Assembly (NCBI GenBank): GCA_019925795.1
Contig: CM034312.1
Span: 81,719,528 to 81,783,527 of the forward strand
DNA length: 64,000 nt
Source: Dendrobium chrysotoxum
Lineage: Eukaryota; Streptophyta; Magnoliopsida; Asparagales; Orchidaceae
Direction of reading: 5' to 3'
Part shown: positions 23,211-35,339 of the stretch, in pieces
Position numbering within the stretch: position 1 is the first letter of the stretch
Layout: each line of letters begins with the position of its first letter
Notes under the pieces: generated by a model
Database searches by the model: none
What the model was told of the DNA's origin: nothing
What the model saw: the letters and a program-made list of their open reading frames with translations, nothing else
Position numbers and translations under genes: made by a program

Positions 23211-23750
23211 TCCAGAGACTCTAGAAACTCTCCATGACTCTCCAAAATGTCTATAGGGACTCTTCTTTAACTCTCTAAAAGGAATCCTTAGTGACTCTCT
23301 AGGAACTTTTTAGATTTATTATGATGCTAGGTTCATAATGAACTCACCAAACTCATGATCATGCCAAACTTGCAGGCTCTACTAGGCCTACTCACCAAAG
23401 CCAAAAGCCACCCACCTGCATATGTTCCACCAATCAACAAATTAACCAAGCAGTAGCAATTTCACACAACAAATCAGCAACTTCAACCATTATGATGGAG
23501 ACATTGATTGATGGATGTCCACTTGTCAATTATTCATATTTATTTTTATATTTTCTTGGCTACATATTTTTTGGGCTACATAGCTCAAGTAAATAAATGT
23601 ATTTTTTTATTTTTTGTACAGATTTTTCAATAGTGCCCAAAATTGCATACATATAAAGTCAAAAAGTCTTTTTTTTAGGGATTAAGAGGGGAATCTACAA
23701 TAATCTGGCATTTTACAATGGCTACAAAATATCATAGGTCATCTTTCTAA

Positions 23751-23795
<45 letters not shown>

Positions 23796-24370
23796 CTTTA
23801 TTCCAAGCTAGAGACAAACCATTATTGCTTGGCGCTATGGCTTCAAATTTATTATTTACTTCTAAAGTCATCAATAGTAAGAGGTCTAGGTCAATGTATC
23901 TAATACACATTATGATCGATATTTGTCTATAATCAAATAAATTTTCTCGAAGGACAACCAATGACAAGTAGATGGATATCAAAGTAAAAAAACATGATGA
24001 AGGTTCTTATAGATACGTGCTAGTAAAAATAATTGTATAATATTATATATAGAAAATAATAATCAGTTATAGTATTCGATATATATTCATTTAGGATTTG
24101 CCTAAGATTCTAAGAACGTCATTGGAGGAAGATTCTCCATATATAGTGTTGCATTATCTATCACTGAGACCTACACTTCAATGGTTTTGCACGTCCCAAA
24201 AAAATTGTTGTTGATGATATGACATGATATGTTAGAAATATCAGTCTCAATGACTACTAGTGGCCCATCCCAATGGTGCATATCTTTTTCTTTTTTCTTT
24301 TTTTTTTTCAAAAGAACCATATAATGTGTAAATTGGAATTTGTGCTAATAGATTTATTCTATTATCATAT
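23211..24370. other. Gene-free stretch with a CT microsatellite
   Basis: GACTCTCCA-type short repeats occupy 23205-23300. A (CT)n run lies at 23754-23794. No gene is recognised. Confidence 0.4.
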
Positions 24371-24378
24371 ATTGAGAG
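24371..24378. repeat. 8-bp target-site duplication ATTGAGAG (left)
   Basis: Pairs with ATTGGGAG at 24918-24925, one mismatch. Confidence 0.65.
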
Positions 24379-24917
24379 TATGGGTGCAAACGAGTTGAAT
24401 CGAGTGACTAGAGCTTGATTCGTGAGTTGAATCTTGAGCTCAAACTCGAGTTGAGCTCGAGCTCGGCTCGTTCCCTATAAACGAGCTTGCAAGCAGCTCA
24501 CGAATGGCTCGCTTGCATTCTGAGATCTGCCGGTCTACCTTCCGTCTTCGCCAGCAGAAGCGCGCTTCATCTTCCACATGCGCAGACTTCTGTATTCACC
24601 CGCTTCACACGCCCAGACTCCTGCTTCGCCAGCTTCGCACTCACAAACGCCGCTTCGTCTTCCATGGGCGCAGACTTCTGCTTCGCCATGCATAGACGCC
24701 GCTTCGTCTCTCGCATGCATAGATGCCCGCACTTCCGCCTTTCGAGCTTCACCTTTCCCTTTCCGTCGAGCTACTCGACAAGTAATTGAGCCGAGCACAA
24801 TGAGGATCGAACTTGAGCTCGATAATCCATCAAGCTCAAGCGCGAAACTCAATAAACTCGACTCGTGAGCTCGTTAATGAGTCAAGCTCGAGCCGGCTCG
24901 ACTCGGTTGCACCCCTA
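24379..24917. mobile_element. hAT-type MITE with GAGCTCGAG subterminal repeats (539 bp)
   Basis: Ends TATGGGTGCAA and TTGCACCCCTA are inverted and flanked by an 8-bp near-perfect duplication. Subterminal zones repeat GAGCTCGA/ACTCGA. The core at 24480-24780 is GC-richer, with repeats such as CGCAGACTTCTG and CGCCGCTTCGTC, and holds several overlapping ORFs on both strands that resemble no known protein. Confidence 0.75.
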
Positions 24918-24925
24918 ATTGGGAG
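24918..24925. repeat. 8-bp target-site duplication ATTGGGAG (right)
   Basis: Partner of 24371-24378. Confidence 0.65.
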
Positions 24926-25181
24926 TACATACTTCATATGGCTAGTTTAGTACAATACAATGATAATTATTTCTAACAAAATACAATAGAAAGTTAATAC
25001 TATATGAGAATTAAAAAGAAATTATAGCAAAGAAAAAGAGAAAATAAATGTATTTATGGAAGATAATGCTGAATTTTCTAGATGGCTATGCATCAAATGT
25101 AGAATTACTTATAAATATGGAAAAATGTACATTCTATACATTGAAAATAATTGATTATCCTATTATAATAAAGATAATATT

Positions 25182-25363
25182 GTGTAACACCTTAAACTCT
25201 TAACTATCGAGATGTTATCCACTTTGGCCGAAGGGCCTCACAGTTTTGTCCTGTTTGTGTAATTTCCCAGGAGGTCACCCATCTCAGGATTTCTCTAGGA
25301 TGAGCACACTTAACTGCAAAATTTCTTAATGAAATTCCGACCATTACACCAAAATGTGTATCA
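25182..25363 (-). mobile_element. Cassandra-like short LTR carrying a 5S-rRNA-derived segment
   Basis: On the minus strand, about 25350 to 25262 follows the second half of plant 5S rRNA: GCAGTTAAGTGTGCTC (5S box A region) and GATGGGTGACCTCCTGGGAA (box C region). The copy continues into a non-5S tail with CGGCCAAAGTGGATAACATC and ends GGTGTTACAC. LTRs built around 5S sequence are the hallmark of Cassandra TRIM elements. ATATT occurs at both candidate borders (25177-25181, 25364-25368), suggesting a solo LTR, but the edges are uncertain by a base or more. It is diverged from functional 5S and is not an rRNA gene. Confidence 0.65.
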
Positions 25364-25368
25364 ATATT

Positions 25369-25882
25369 TAAAAGTTTAACTTCTTTGTACTTAAGAAATT
25401 TCATATATTGTCTCTACCATTATGTTATCATATTTTTAAAACAGGTTTGAACTTTCGAAGCATATGTGCAATAATAATGAATTATTTTATGAAAAGATTG
25501 GAGGAAGACATAATACTAACTATATACTTAGAAAAAATATTTCCTCTTTATTTTTTTGACTAAATTTGGCAATCATCTATTCACTTTGTATATGGGACAA
25601 GAGCCAATGATTTCAGTCCTACAAAAAATTAATGAATCTATTTAAAAACTATAATTTTAAAATGAATTTCAATTATTATTTTTTGTATTGTAAGTAAACA
25701 TTAAACCAATAAATATTTGATGTGTCGTTTTATTTTTCAAAATATGAAAACCCTAAAAATTTAAAATTTTAAATAAAATTCTTGATTCTACATGTTAGAA
25801 ATATTTGATTGAAAAGATAGTTACATTTCCCTCTATATAACTCAAAGATGGGCTTGCATCTAAGTGGACTCAGTTATTGGTG
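25369..25882. other. AT-rich stretch without gene
   Basis: No ORF or repeat of note. Confidence 0.35.
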
Positions 25883-26031
25883 AAATTATTACGTGCAGTC
25901 ACAGGATACCGTCCAGAGACGAATCATGACTCGCCACGTCATTTTTTGCTGTGTACCGTTGCTATGTGCCGGGGTGACGTGGAGCATTATTATTTGCCTC
26001 TGGACCGTCCGGCGACCGCACGTAATAATTT
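25883..26031. mobile_element. Hairpin MITE, TTATTACGTGCGG family, copy 1
   Basis: Inverted ends AAATTATTACGTGC and GCACGTAATAATTT enclose a foldback with ACCGTCCAGAGACGAAT pairing loosely to GCCTCTGGACCGTCCGG. Confidence 0.75.
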
Positions 26032-26356
26032 CTCCATATATTAAGAAATGATGAAGATGGAGAAGTGCAAGATGACATATATTTTTCTTTTATTTCTGGA
26101 GGGAGGTCAGATGTCGAATCTAAAAAATTGCTCAAATATCTATGATTATTAATTGTGAGGAGGTCACACCATTTTAAAATTAAAATTTATTTTCTCAGAT
26201 ATCCGGACTTTCACTCAACTTGTTGTCCAAGATTTGATCCTTTTTAGGTTTCAATCAGTCCTCCACTCGAGCACTACAATCTCTATGACTTTTGCCATCC
26301 CTCAAATAGTACTCTACAAGTTTCTACATTAGTTTTTGATAGTCCTCTACTTGGAG

Positions 26357-26515
26357 AAATTATTTTGTGCGGATTCCGGATCATCCCGAGGTGAATCATA
26401 GCGCGCTATGTCACCCAGTATACAGCGGTATCAGCACCGGTATCCAACAAACCTGTGACTTGTCGCGTTGTCATTCGCCTCTGAACGATGTCTGAAATCC
26501 ACACATAACGATTAA
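26357..26515. mobile_element. Hairpin MITE, TTATTACGTGCGG family, copy 2 (diverged)
   Basis: Starts AAATTATTTTGTGCGGATT and ends AATCCACACATAACG; it shares the CGAGGTGAATCAT and CATTCGCCTCTGAACG motifs with copy 1. Confidence 0.6.
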
Positions 26516-26569
26516 TCCTCTACTTGAGCTTTATTAGGCTCCATGGGATGCTTTAAACCTTTAATGATT

Positions 26570-26775
26570 GAGACGACAACAATAACATCAAGCTTTTATC
26601 TCACTACGTGGGGTTGGCTACATGAATCTTTTATTTCCACTGTATTATATTTAGAGTCAAATTCTCATTTAAATCTAATAAAAAAGGTTATTTCGAGTAT
26701 TTTCTAACTAAGTCATTCTAAGTCTTTCTCTATCTTTCTTAATATAGATCAAATCGAATAAATCTTTATCTATTG
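26570..26775. mobile_element. Dispersed CAACAATAACATCAAG repeat, copy 1
   Basis: Contains ACAACAATAACATCAAGC, a GTGGGGTTGGCTACATGAAT core and GTCAAATTCTCATTTAAATC, shared with 54880-55035. The (CAA)n start and GGGGTYGGCTACAT core are common in plant short retroposon-type repeats; the class is not certain. Confidence 0.5.
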
Positions 26776-27508
26776 AGAGCTCAAATAATTTAAAAAAAAA
26801 AATTAGAGATCAACATTAACTGAAAGCTTTGCCGGCCCACTAAGGAGAGAAGCTCTCCTTTGAGCTTCTTCGAGCTTTGAGTTTCTTCCACGAAGCTCAA
26901 AGTTGCCTTTTCTCGGGCTTTAATGGTGTATTTCCAAAGCGATGAGAGACATAAAGGAAAGAGAACAGGAAGCTAACTAAGCTGAAAATCTGTCAGTTTG
27001 CAGAAGAGATCTTAGGTGGGAAGTGAAAGAGGAAGATGCTTTCACATATCGTGTTTAATTAGTCATACTGACATCAGGGATTTCATAATAATAATATTTT
27101 TTTTATTTTATTTAATTAAATTATAAAAAATTAAATCAATTTATTTGTTTAATTCATTTTCCTCTTCAGTTTTACTTCAATTTTAATTCAAGATAAGAAT
27201 AAAAAATGGTCTCCTAACTCTTTACAAATAACCAAAATGATCCCAATTATTTAAAAGTCTTTTTTTAATTCTTTAATTTTTTAAATAGTGATCAAAATAA
27301 TTTCATGAAAGAATTAATTTGATCTCTATTTAAACAGTTAAGTGATCAAATAGATACTTTATATAATCAAGACTATTTTGATCCTTCAAAATAAAAATTA
27401 GGAGATCAATTCAATCTTCTCTCATTTTAATTCATAAATAATAACTCCAAGTGATCATGGTTGCTCTTTATTCTTCTTAAAATTTTGATTGAGATCTCCC
27501 TAGAGAGA

Positions 27509-27647
27509 TTAAGACTTCGTTTGGGACAATTTTTTTATTACTTTTAAAATAACTTTTCAACACAAATTTTTTTTTTCGAAACTAAACATTTTTGTCCCGG
27601 AAAGTTGTTTTAAGAAATAGTAAGAAAGCTATCCCAAATAGAACCTA
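27509..27647. mobile_element. Tourist-like MITE inside block B
   Basis: Ends AAGACTTCGTTTGGGACA and TATCCCAAATAGAACCT are inverted. A degraded second piece of the same family follows to about 27740. Confidence 0.6.
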
Positions 27648-27741
27648 AAGCAATTTTTTAACATAAAATTTTTTTGAACTAGAAAATTTTGTATTAAAAA
27701 TTTGCTTTATAAAATAGTGAGAAAGTTATCCCAAATAAAAA

Positions 27742-27876
27742 AAATTATTACGTGCGGAGATCGGACACAGAGAACCGTCCGGTTGTCTCTATGAACAGTA
27801 AAAGCACATGTACTTTTACTATTCACAGAGACAAAACCAAACGGTTCTCTATGTCCAGTCTCCGCACATAATAATC
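27742..27876. mobile_element. Hairpin MITE, TTATTACGTGCGG family, copy 3 (near-perfect palindrome)
   Basis: AATTATTACGTGCGGAGA pairs with TCTCCGCACATAATAATC-like sequence, and the arms continue inward (ACAGAGAACCGT with ACGGTTCTCTAT; GTCTCTATGAACAGTAAAAG with CTTTTACTATTCACAGAG). A 135-bp RNA would fold almost completely. Confidence 0.8.
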
Positions 27877-28324
27877 TCTCACCAAATAAAGCCTAATTTA
27901 CTCTCTTTTTTATAAAAAAAAAAATTGTTAATTTGAAAATTAGGAGTTTAAATTAAAGATAATGAGTCATTATAAGCATTAGTAAATATTTTAATAGCAA
28001 GAAATCGTTTTCATCCCGCACTCAAAGGGTGAGATTCAGAAGCATGCGTGTTAGCCTGATGAATAATAATGATTACCACCATCCATATTAGCCCTCCACT
28101 GCAAACAAAAAAGCTAAGTCACTTTATAGCAATGACACATAAAATACTTATTATGGTAACTACGAAATTTCAATCATTTAAATTTATTTTAGATGATTAA
28201 GATTATTTTTTTAAATAACTAATTTTAAAATAAATTCAATGATTAAAATGTAATAATTTTATAGTTTAATTATTATGATAATTAGAGGTGATCCAAATTC
28301 TCATTTGAGTTAACAAATGTGATA

Positions 28325-28435
28325 TAAAGTTTCATTTGGGACAACTTCCTAACTACTTTTTAAAGTAGTTTTTTTTATATAAAATTTTCTTAAATTAGAA
28401 ATTTTATACTAAAAAATTGCTTTAATTAAGTATGG
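28325..28435. mobile_element. Left half of a Tourist-like MITE
   Basis: GTTTCATTTGGGACAACTTC and the internal TTTTTAAAGTAG segment match the family; the right terminus is missing. Confidence 0.5.
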
Positions 28436-31400
28436 ATCACATATAATTAATTTTTTAAGATGATTATTAGCAAATTTCCATTCATTTAGTAAGGAGCCAT
28501 CTCTCTTATCTTCCAATTTATCTTTTTTATAAATTTTATATTATTTAAAATGATTTCATATTTATTAGAATTATTTATATTTAATTATATGTAAAATTAA
28601 TTTAAATTTAGTTTTATTTTATTATCATGTGCATAATTGGCTTTACATCACAAAATTTGTCAAGTTTGTTTTCACCTAGGTAATACACTTAATTGATTAG
28701 TTGCATGAGTAATACTAAGTAAGATCAAGGCATTAATACTTTATTTGTGACTAAATTTGGTATTATATACATTAGTTGGATTTTGGTATAATCTAAATAC
28801 ATCAATACATAATTTTGATCTAGTTCAAATTTGACTTATATTAGAATGGATCCAAATCATAATCTAGTTAAACCCCTTTGACCGTTATAAACTTAAATGG
28901 TTAATCCAAATCTAATATGTGTACCATGCTAGCCAGGACCAAACCATAGCCTAATCTTTAATTGAGTTTATTTAAAACTACTTTGAGTTGATTGATCAAG
29001 TCTAAAGCCATTATTAGGATCATTTGATCAACATAGGGTCAAGAAAACCATTCCAAAGCTAAATCCAAACAACATTAACCATGTTTACCCTAAACCTAGC
29101 CTAAACTTAGATTATGTTCCAATTCAAGCTAATTGTTGATCCTAATTCCTTGAACTCAGTTTGGGTCATTGAACATCGCTCAAATGAAACCATTCAAACC
29201 ATTAGGTCAACCCAAATCAAACTTGAACCTAAATTTGGACCAAAATCCAAATCCATGCTAAAGTCCTAGGTTAAAGTTAAACTAAAACAAACTCAATTCG
29301 AATCCTAATTCTCCTATGTGGGTTCTAACCTAAATCAGCCCACATCAAGGCTAAATTAGATTGGGATTAGCATAAACTCAAGTTAAATAAATCTTATAAA
29401 ATAAAAGATAATGAGAAAGGTAAATAAAGCTCCCCTCGTCCTTTACATGGCCCTAGGCCTAATATCCAAGGCCTCAACATGCCATTGGACACTTCAATAG
29501 ATCCTTGATTAACATAAGTGAAGTTTTAAATGAAACCTAAGCCTCAAAAATAACAAAATTTAAAACATGAACTCTTAAGTCATGGAATCCATTCCATATT
29601 ACAAATAAACTCCATAAAGAACTTCTGTAAGCTTCTAATGCTTACCTTCATCTTTAACTTTATAAACATTCAGAACATGCAACTAGCTTAACCTAGCTTG
29701 GCTAATGCACTCATCAAGACCCTCCTAGCTTAAGCTTTCACTTACAATTGTCTCCTTAGCTCAAGGAAGGTGTTTGATTAAAGCATGCGCAACTAATAAT
29801 TAGGCAAAGTATATAATCCCAACCCCAAAGTTAATTTATTATTTTGACTAATAGAAACACCCATCACATGACCATACTTTTTTATTTATGCCATTAAATA
29901 GGCCTCATTCTTTTGATGGATTTTAATATGTTACATGTCAAAATTCATTAAGTAATAATAGAGAAAGAGAAACCCAAGCTTATTTCCATGCGTGTTTTTT
30001 ACCCAAAGCATCTGTCATGATAAGCCAGAGTCTTGGATATAACATACCATGCATATTAAGGGTCATGACTGAATTGGATTATGGTGAGGAAACTCACACC
30101 ATTGTATAGAACCCCTAGCCAATTAAACATGATTAATTAACCCGAAACATTAAATAAGCATAACTTACTCTTTTTTTATCAACATAGAATGAAATAAAGT
30201 TGACTTTCCTTTGTCAAATTTAGCTATATCAAAGAAAATTTTCCATACAATAATAGATAAAACTTACTTTAATTTAATTTCCTTTAAGTTTTTAATACAA
30301 TTAAATAAATATTAAACCACATTATAAAATATGTAATAAATTGCAAGACATTTGGGTAATTATTTGAGATTATTAGAAATGTAGGTCCCTCTATTTTGAG
30401 TCAACTAGATGGAAAATAAAAATTAAACCTAATTTAGCCTGATTTTAATTTATTTATTTATTTGAAGTGATACACAACATAAATGCATACTTAAATTACC
30501 TAAACCATTTATAAGAAACATAGTCATTTCTACCAAAGCATTTAGAAAATTTCAAATTAAAAATCACTATAAAATTGAATATTTTAGTTTTTAAAAATTC
30601 ATATAAAATGGGATCATTGAACACTAAAATTAAAAAATTTGAAAGTTTTCTCTAAATTTATAAAATTATAACGTATGAATAAGTCATCTTAATTTTAAAT
30701 AGCACTAATATTTAAAACATTAAACGAATATGTTTTGTAAAATTAAAAAATTACTAAAATTAGTTAAAATGTGCATAATAATAAAATAATCATTTTAATA
30801 ACTTTAAATTAGATTTTTATTCAAATTCTTTAGATGATTAGGGTATTAACACATATAAGTTAGGGTGAGTTTTGATCAAACTAGGTCAATGTCTTGTTAG
30901 TTTGACTTAACCTAATTTGCACTTCATTTTCTATTATTATTTTGGGCGTTACTCATTCCATAACATGTTATTACATTAGAGAAAGGGATATAATTCTATA
31001 GATAGATGTATAAGTATACAACTGATAGATTGCCCATTAGTCCATATAGATAAAGTTGGACTTAGCTTTTTTAGTCTAAGTCCTATAATGCACTTTTAAG
31101 CACTTTCTGTTGAAGGTCTTATCAAACAATTAATTCATTTAGTGCATTTGATAATTTATGACCATATATACCACCTAAATTAAACCCACATTATTTAGTT
31201 TAGCACTATTGATAATTTATATAGACAAGAGTACCAATGCACCATTATTTGGCTCAATCTAAAGTATTCAAGTTTTGATGTGAAGTTATCATATCTTTTA
31301 AATTGATTAATATGGCCATTTTGGTCTTGTACATATCATCATCTAGCTAGAAAATCCTAGAACATGTATATGCATACCTTCCTAAGTGTTTAGGCTGAAT

Positions 31401-34400
31401 TTAGGCACTTGGACTTATTTTATATTTGATGCTTGATGGTCAAATATATCTAGGTATATGTTATACTAAGTAAAACACATTCACTTAGATATTTATCCTT
31501 ATCAAATTATGACACATGCTAATGTAACTCTTGCTCATGTTTGGGTAATCAAATTTGTATAAGCATTATGTAACTAAAATTTGTATTTTGATGTACTATA
31601 TATATCTCAAATTTCATAACTCTATCCAAATAGAGCAAATCTACTTGGATAGCCATTTTATGTTTTTATCATGCCAAATTTACTTAGACATTTATCCTAG
31701 GACAAATAGACCAAATCCACATGAACACTTTATATCACTCATTCCAGTAGGAAAAATCTACTTGGGTTTCCTTTGCCTAAGCATGTCTCACTTGCTTATG
31801 CATTTTACAATTCCCAAATAAAATTTATTATACATGTCTTTGACATATCTAGATATATAGCTAGATATTCTTTTTGAACTTTTGAAAAATATTTACACTC
31901 ATATATTTTGAATACTTAAACGTGATATGTTTTTTTAGTAATCGAGTTCTCTGAATTTTTTATGTATTTAGATCATATATGAACAATTAATTGGATCTAT
32001 TGAAGGATGAGTGGACCATATCCACTCAGCCATTCACTCATGATTCCTTATGTGACTAGGTTAGTTAGCACTTTAGTTAGTTGGAGATTGGGTATTAAAC
32101 ATAGGATGACATGAGATTATGACATAGTGATCATCATTATTAATGATATTCATTATATGATGATAATCAATGTCTTAATCATATCTCATATGATTGTTTC
32201 AAAGGTACAAATAACATAAACATATCATCTCAAAACATATTTTAAAAACTAATTTAATTAGTCCATATGTAAGGTCGGATACTTTTAAAATAACACACTT
32301 TCAAATAAAAATATACTTCGTAAAAGTATTTATCCTTAATGTAATTTTTAAAATATTGAATTTTATTAATAAATAAAACCATCTTTTCAAAATCATCTTT
32401 TTAAAACCTAATGAGTTGAGGTGATATGAACTTAGCCTATTTGAAACTTTGTGATAGATCATTCATGGTCATCTTATCTAAGTCATACGGGGTGACTATA
32501 TAGACAAAATGATGATTACTACATTAGGTGTTCTAATGGGCACTTCCTTACATGTTTAGTCTAGGGTTGGGCATAGTTAGATTTTTATTGCACTATTATG
32601 TGATATGTTATAATTTTTATTTGGCTACCCTTGTTATGTTGGCTATAATTATGTGTACTATATTAGAAATATAATTTTTTATTAATATTATAATATACAT
32701 TGCCCTGAGTAACTAATTACTTCTTAAAATAAGAGCTCTATTAAGCCAAATATAAATTGAAAGAAAATATGTATCTGATTGTGTTTTTACATCTTCTTTT
32801 ATGTTTATTATATGTACTTTTAGAGTAAGAAACTCATAAATAAATAAAATCTAAAAGCATGATATTTGTCAACAAACTATAATTATAAGAAACAAAAATT
32901 GGTAATCATTAGGATTGACTGCCATGAATCAAATCAAAATCTTTATGAGTGACAGTCAGAGAGGAGTAAAAGTTAAGTTGCACATAGCTGGGGTGATCTC
33001 TCGCCTTTTTTTAAGGTGGTAGATTAGTTTATCTCTTTCTCACCTCAAGGATAAAATCATTATATTAATTAGTACCTTAATTGATGGTGATGATGATGTA
33101 GCCTCTCAAAAAATTGGTGTTGATAGTGGTTGTTGTTATGACACATGACTCAATAATCTTGATGGTGTCTCATGTTATTTCCTATGGGACCCAAGTTGAA
33201 TGGATTGGATGAAGAAGTTGAGGTCACATAATAGTATTCCATTACATTGATATGGCTATTAGTAAGTTCTATCAATTCAACTAAGGTTTTTCGTTGCTAC
33301 AAGCAAAGGGCATATCTAAAGAGCATTTTTAAAGGCCATGAGTGAAATCTTCTTTTAAGCAAAGAATGCTTTAAATCTTATAGATCTAGTATCTCACATC
33401 AAAATCAAGTCATAAAATGGCAAAATGTGGGCTTGAGAATTCTTCAATGAATTTTAAGCAATAGCGAACTTTATTATAAACTATTAAAATTTGAGAAGCT
33501 AATAATGATCTTTAGGAGAAAACATGTAAATCACTACAACGGAGCCTTTTTGAAAATTGTGAAGAGTAATTGACACTTCATCATTTATGTAATGGTAGGA
33601 AGTGAGATTTTGGGTTTGAAGTGTAGTCGATCTATACCAACTTTACGTTAAAGGAGTCCAAAACTTGCATTGTAAATCTCAAAGAAGGTTGAGCCTTAAT
33701 GTCGACCAATAAAGCATTGGCGGATTGTGATTTGTGCTTTATTAATCAATGCGGGAGAGGTATCTTTGTAGTACTAACCTTAGGGAGATGCTACACTTTG
33801 TTTGAGAGATCCAAAGCAAAAAATTTGGGAATGATGATGCTATGGTGACTAGGAAAGGCGGTTTAGCCACACTCTCAAGGGGTTTATGCAAGAGGAATGA
33901 ACTATGAGAATAGTTTGAAGATTCCATAGATCATCTCATAAAGATGATTCTCTTTGGGGTTATGGTACTTTAAAGTGGAAGAGTCATTGCAATGATTGTT
34001 TTCTAGTGACCTTCGAGATGCTTCACAACCTAATTTTTTATCCTAACAATCCCATATTCATTAAATCGCTGAAGATGTTTAATCCAATATTATCATTGAA
34101 GAGTAGCAAGACCTTACTAAAGTTATAGATAGAACCCAAGTGTCAAGTTCAAATATTCTCTTGAGGGGTTTCAGGCTATAAGAGATTTGATTGATCCTTT
34201 AGATAAATAAATAATGTGTTAGACTAAGTTGAGATAGAGTAGAAAAAAAAATCTGACATATCTCACTGATACAATTTCAGCTAAAAGTATAATGCTATTC
34301 CATATGCACGCTCGAGCATTGACTCCTTATTCATAGTTGAGGGCCAAGTTTAGTGCTACAAAATGAGCTACATAAATTACAAGAAAAAGTATGTGATCTG

Positions 34401-35339
34401 ATTATCTATAGCTAGTTTTATAAAGGATTTATTCACAAGGAGAGAACATCATAAAAGTTTAAGTTGAGGTTTAGGTCCCTTTGCACATTCTTCTAGTAAG
34501 AAACCCTAAACAGCTTCACAAGTACTCAAGGCGAGTAGCCAAGTTTATAGATTCTCTTGTATGAGTTCAATAGATGAATTATAAGAATCAAATAGCTCCA
34601 AGCACGTAGGAGGCTTGAAACTTAGCACACATCATATTGGTTCACAACTAATGATTAATTGAATTTAAGTTCAAACTCCCATAAAAACTATATTCATTTG
34701 ATTCAAATAAATGTGTATGTACATAATCAACATTTGTTTAATTTTATAATATAATACAACATAATATAATTGAAGTAAGTGAGTGATTCAATGGCAGAGC
34801 CAAGAATATTTTTTAGAAGATGCACAAATTATTATTTTTCATTATTATACTTCTATTAAATATCATAACAAAATTTAATTATAATATTATAATGTAATTT
34901 ATTTTGATACAAAAATCAGAGTTATGAGAAGATAAATAAAAAGAAAAACGTGATTACTTATGCTTGAATTTTAATAAATAATAATAATAATAATAAATTA
35001 TAAAATTTTGTCGAGCTCTTATTATCACAATCCAACGCTATATGATCCCCAGACAAGACATGCCATATCATTTTAAATGATGACAAACTAATAAGCCCAA
35101 GATCAAAGTTTTGAGGGCTTTTCATATTTTTATTATTTTTTGTTAAATAGATAACAAAACTACTAATGTACTGCCAAACAGCGAAAATAACTCATCCACA
35201 AAATTTCTTATTTTTCATTTTCATTCAACATCAAAAAATATATATATACATACAACAAAATCTATATATTACAATATATGGCTATAAATCATAACAGAAC
35301 AAATAAAGAAATAGTCATCACTGTACAAAATCAAAAAAT
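28436..35339. other. Long gene-free stretch, decayed repeat sequence
   Basis: 28.7-30.95 kb has the CT/AT texture of an old LTR, with a phrase like GATTAGGGTATTAACAC at 30837 that often marks such ends. 31.0-32.6 kb is AT-rich, with weak TACTTGGAT/TTACTTAGA repetition around 31.5-31.8 kb. 32.9-34.7 kb is less AT-rich and could be an old pseudogene or retroelement, but frames are broken and no family is recognised. An (AAT)n run lies at 34977-34998. No intact gene is supported. Confidence 0.35.

Larger units (their letters stand above)
26818..28215. repeat. Duplicated block, copy B
   Basis: Homologous to 21376-22740 in the same orientation, about 5.4 kb away. It is enlarged by a Tourist-like MITE and a hairpin MITE. 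Short shared landmarks include CTTTCACATATCGTGTTTAA and CATCCCGCACTCAAAGG. Confidence 0.75.

Noticed and set aside
24487..24868. Six overlapping ORFs on both strands
   Set aside because: They lie in the core of a hAT MITE and resemble no protein.
25262..25350. 5S rRNA gene
   Set aside because: Only part is similar, it is strongly diverged and lies inside an LTR-like unit.
33742..33927. 61-codon minus-strand ORF with protein-like composition
   Set aside because: No family is recognised and the flanking frames are broken.
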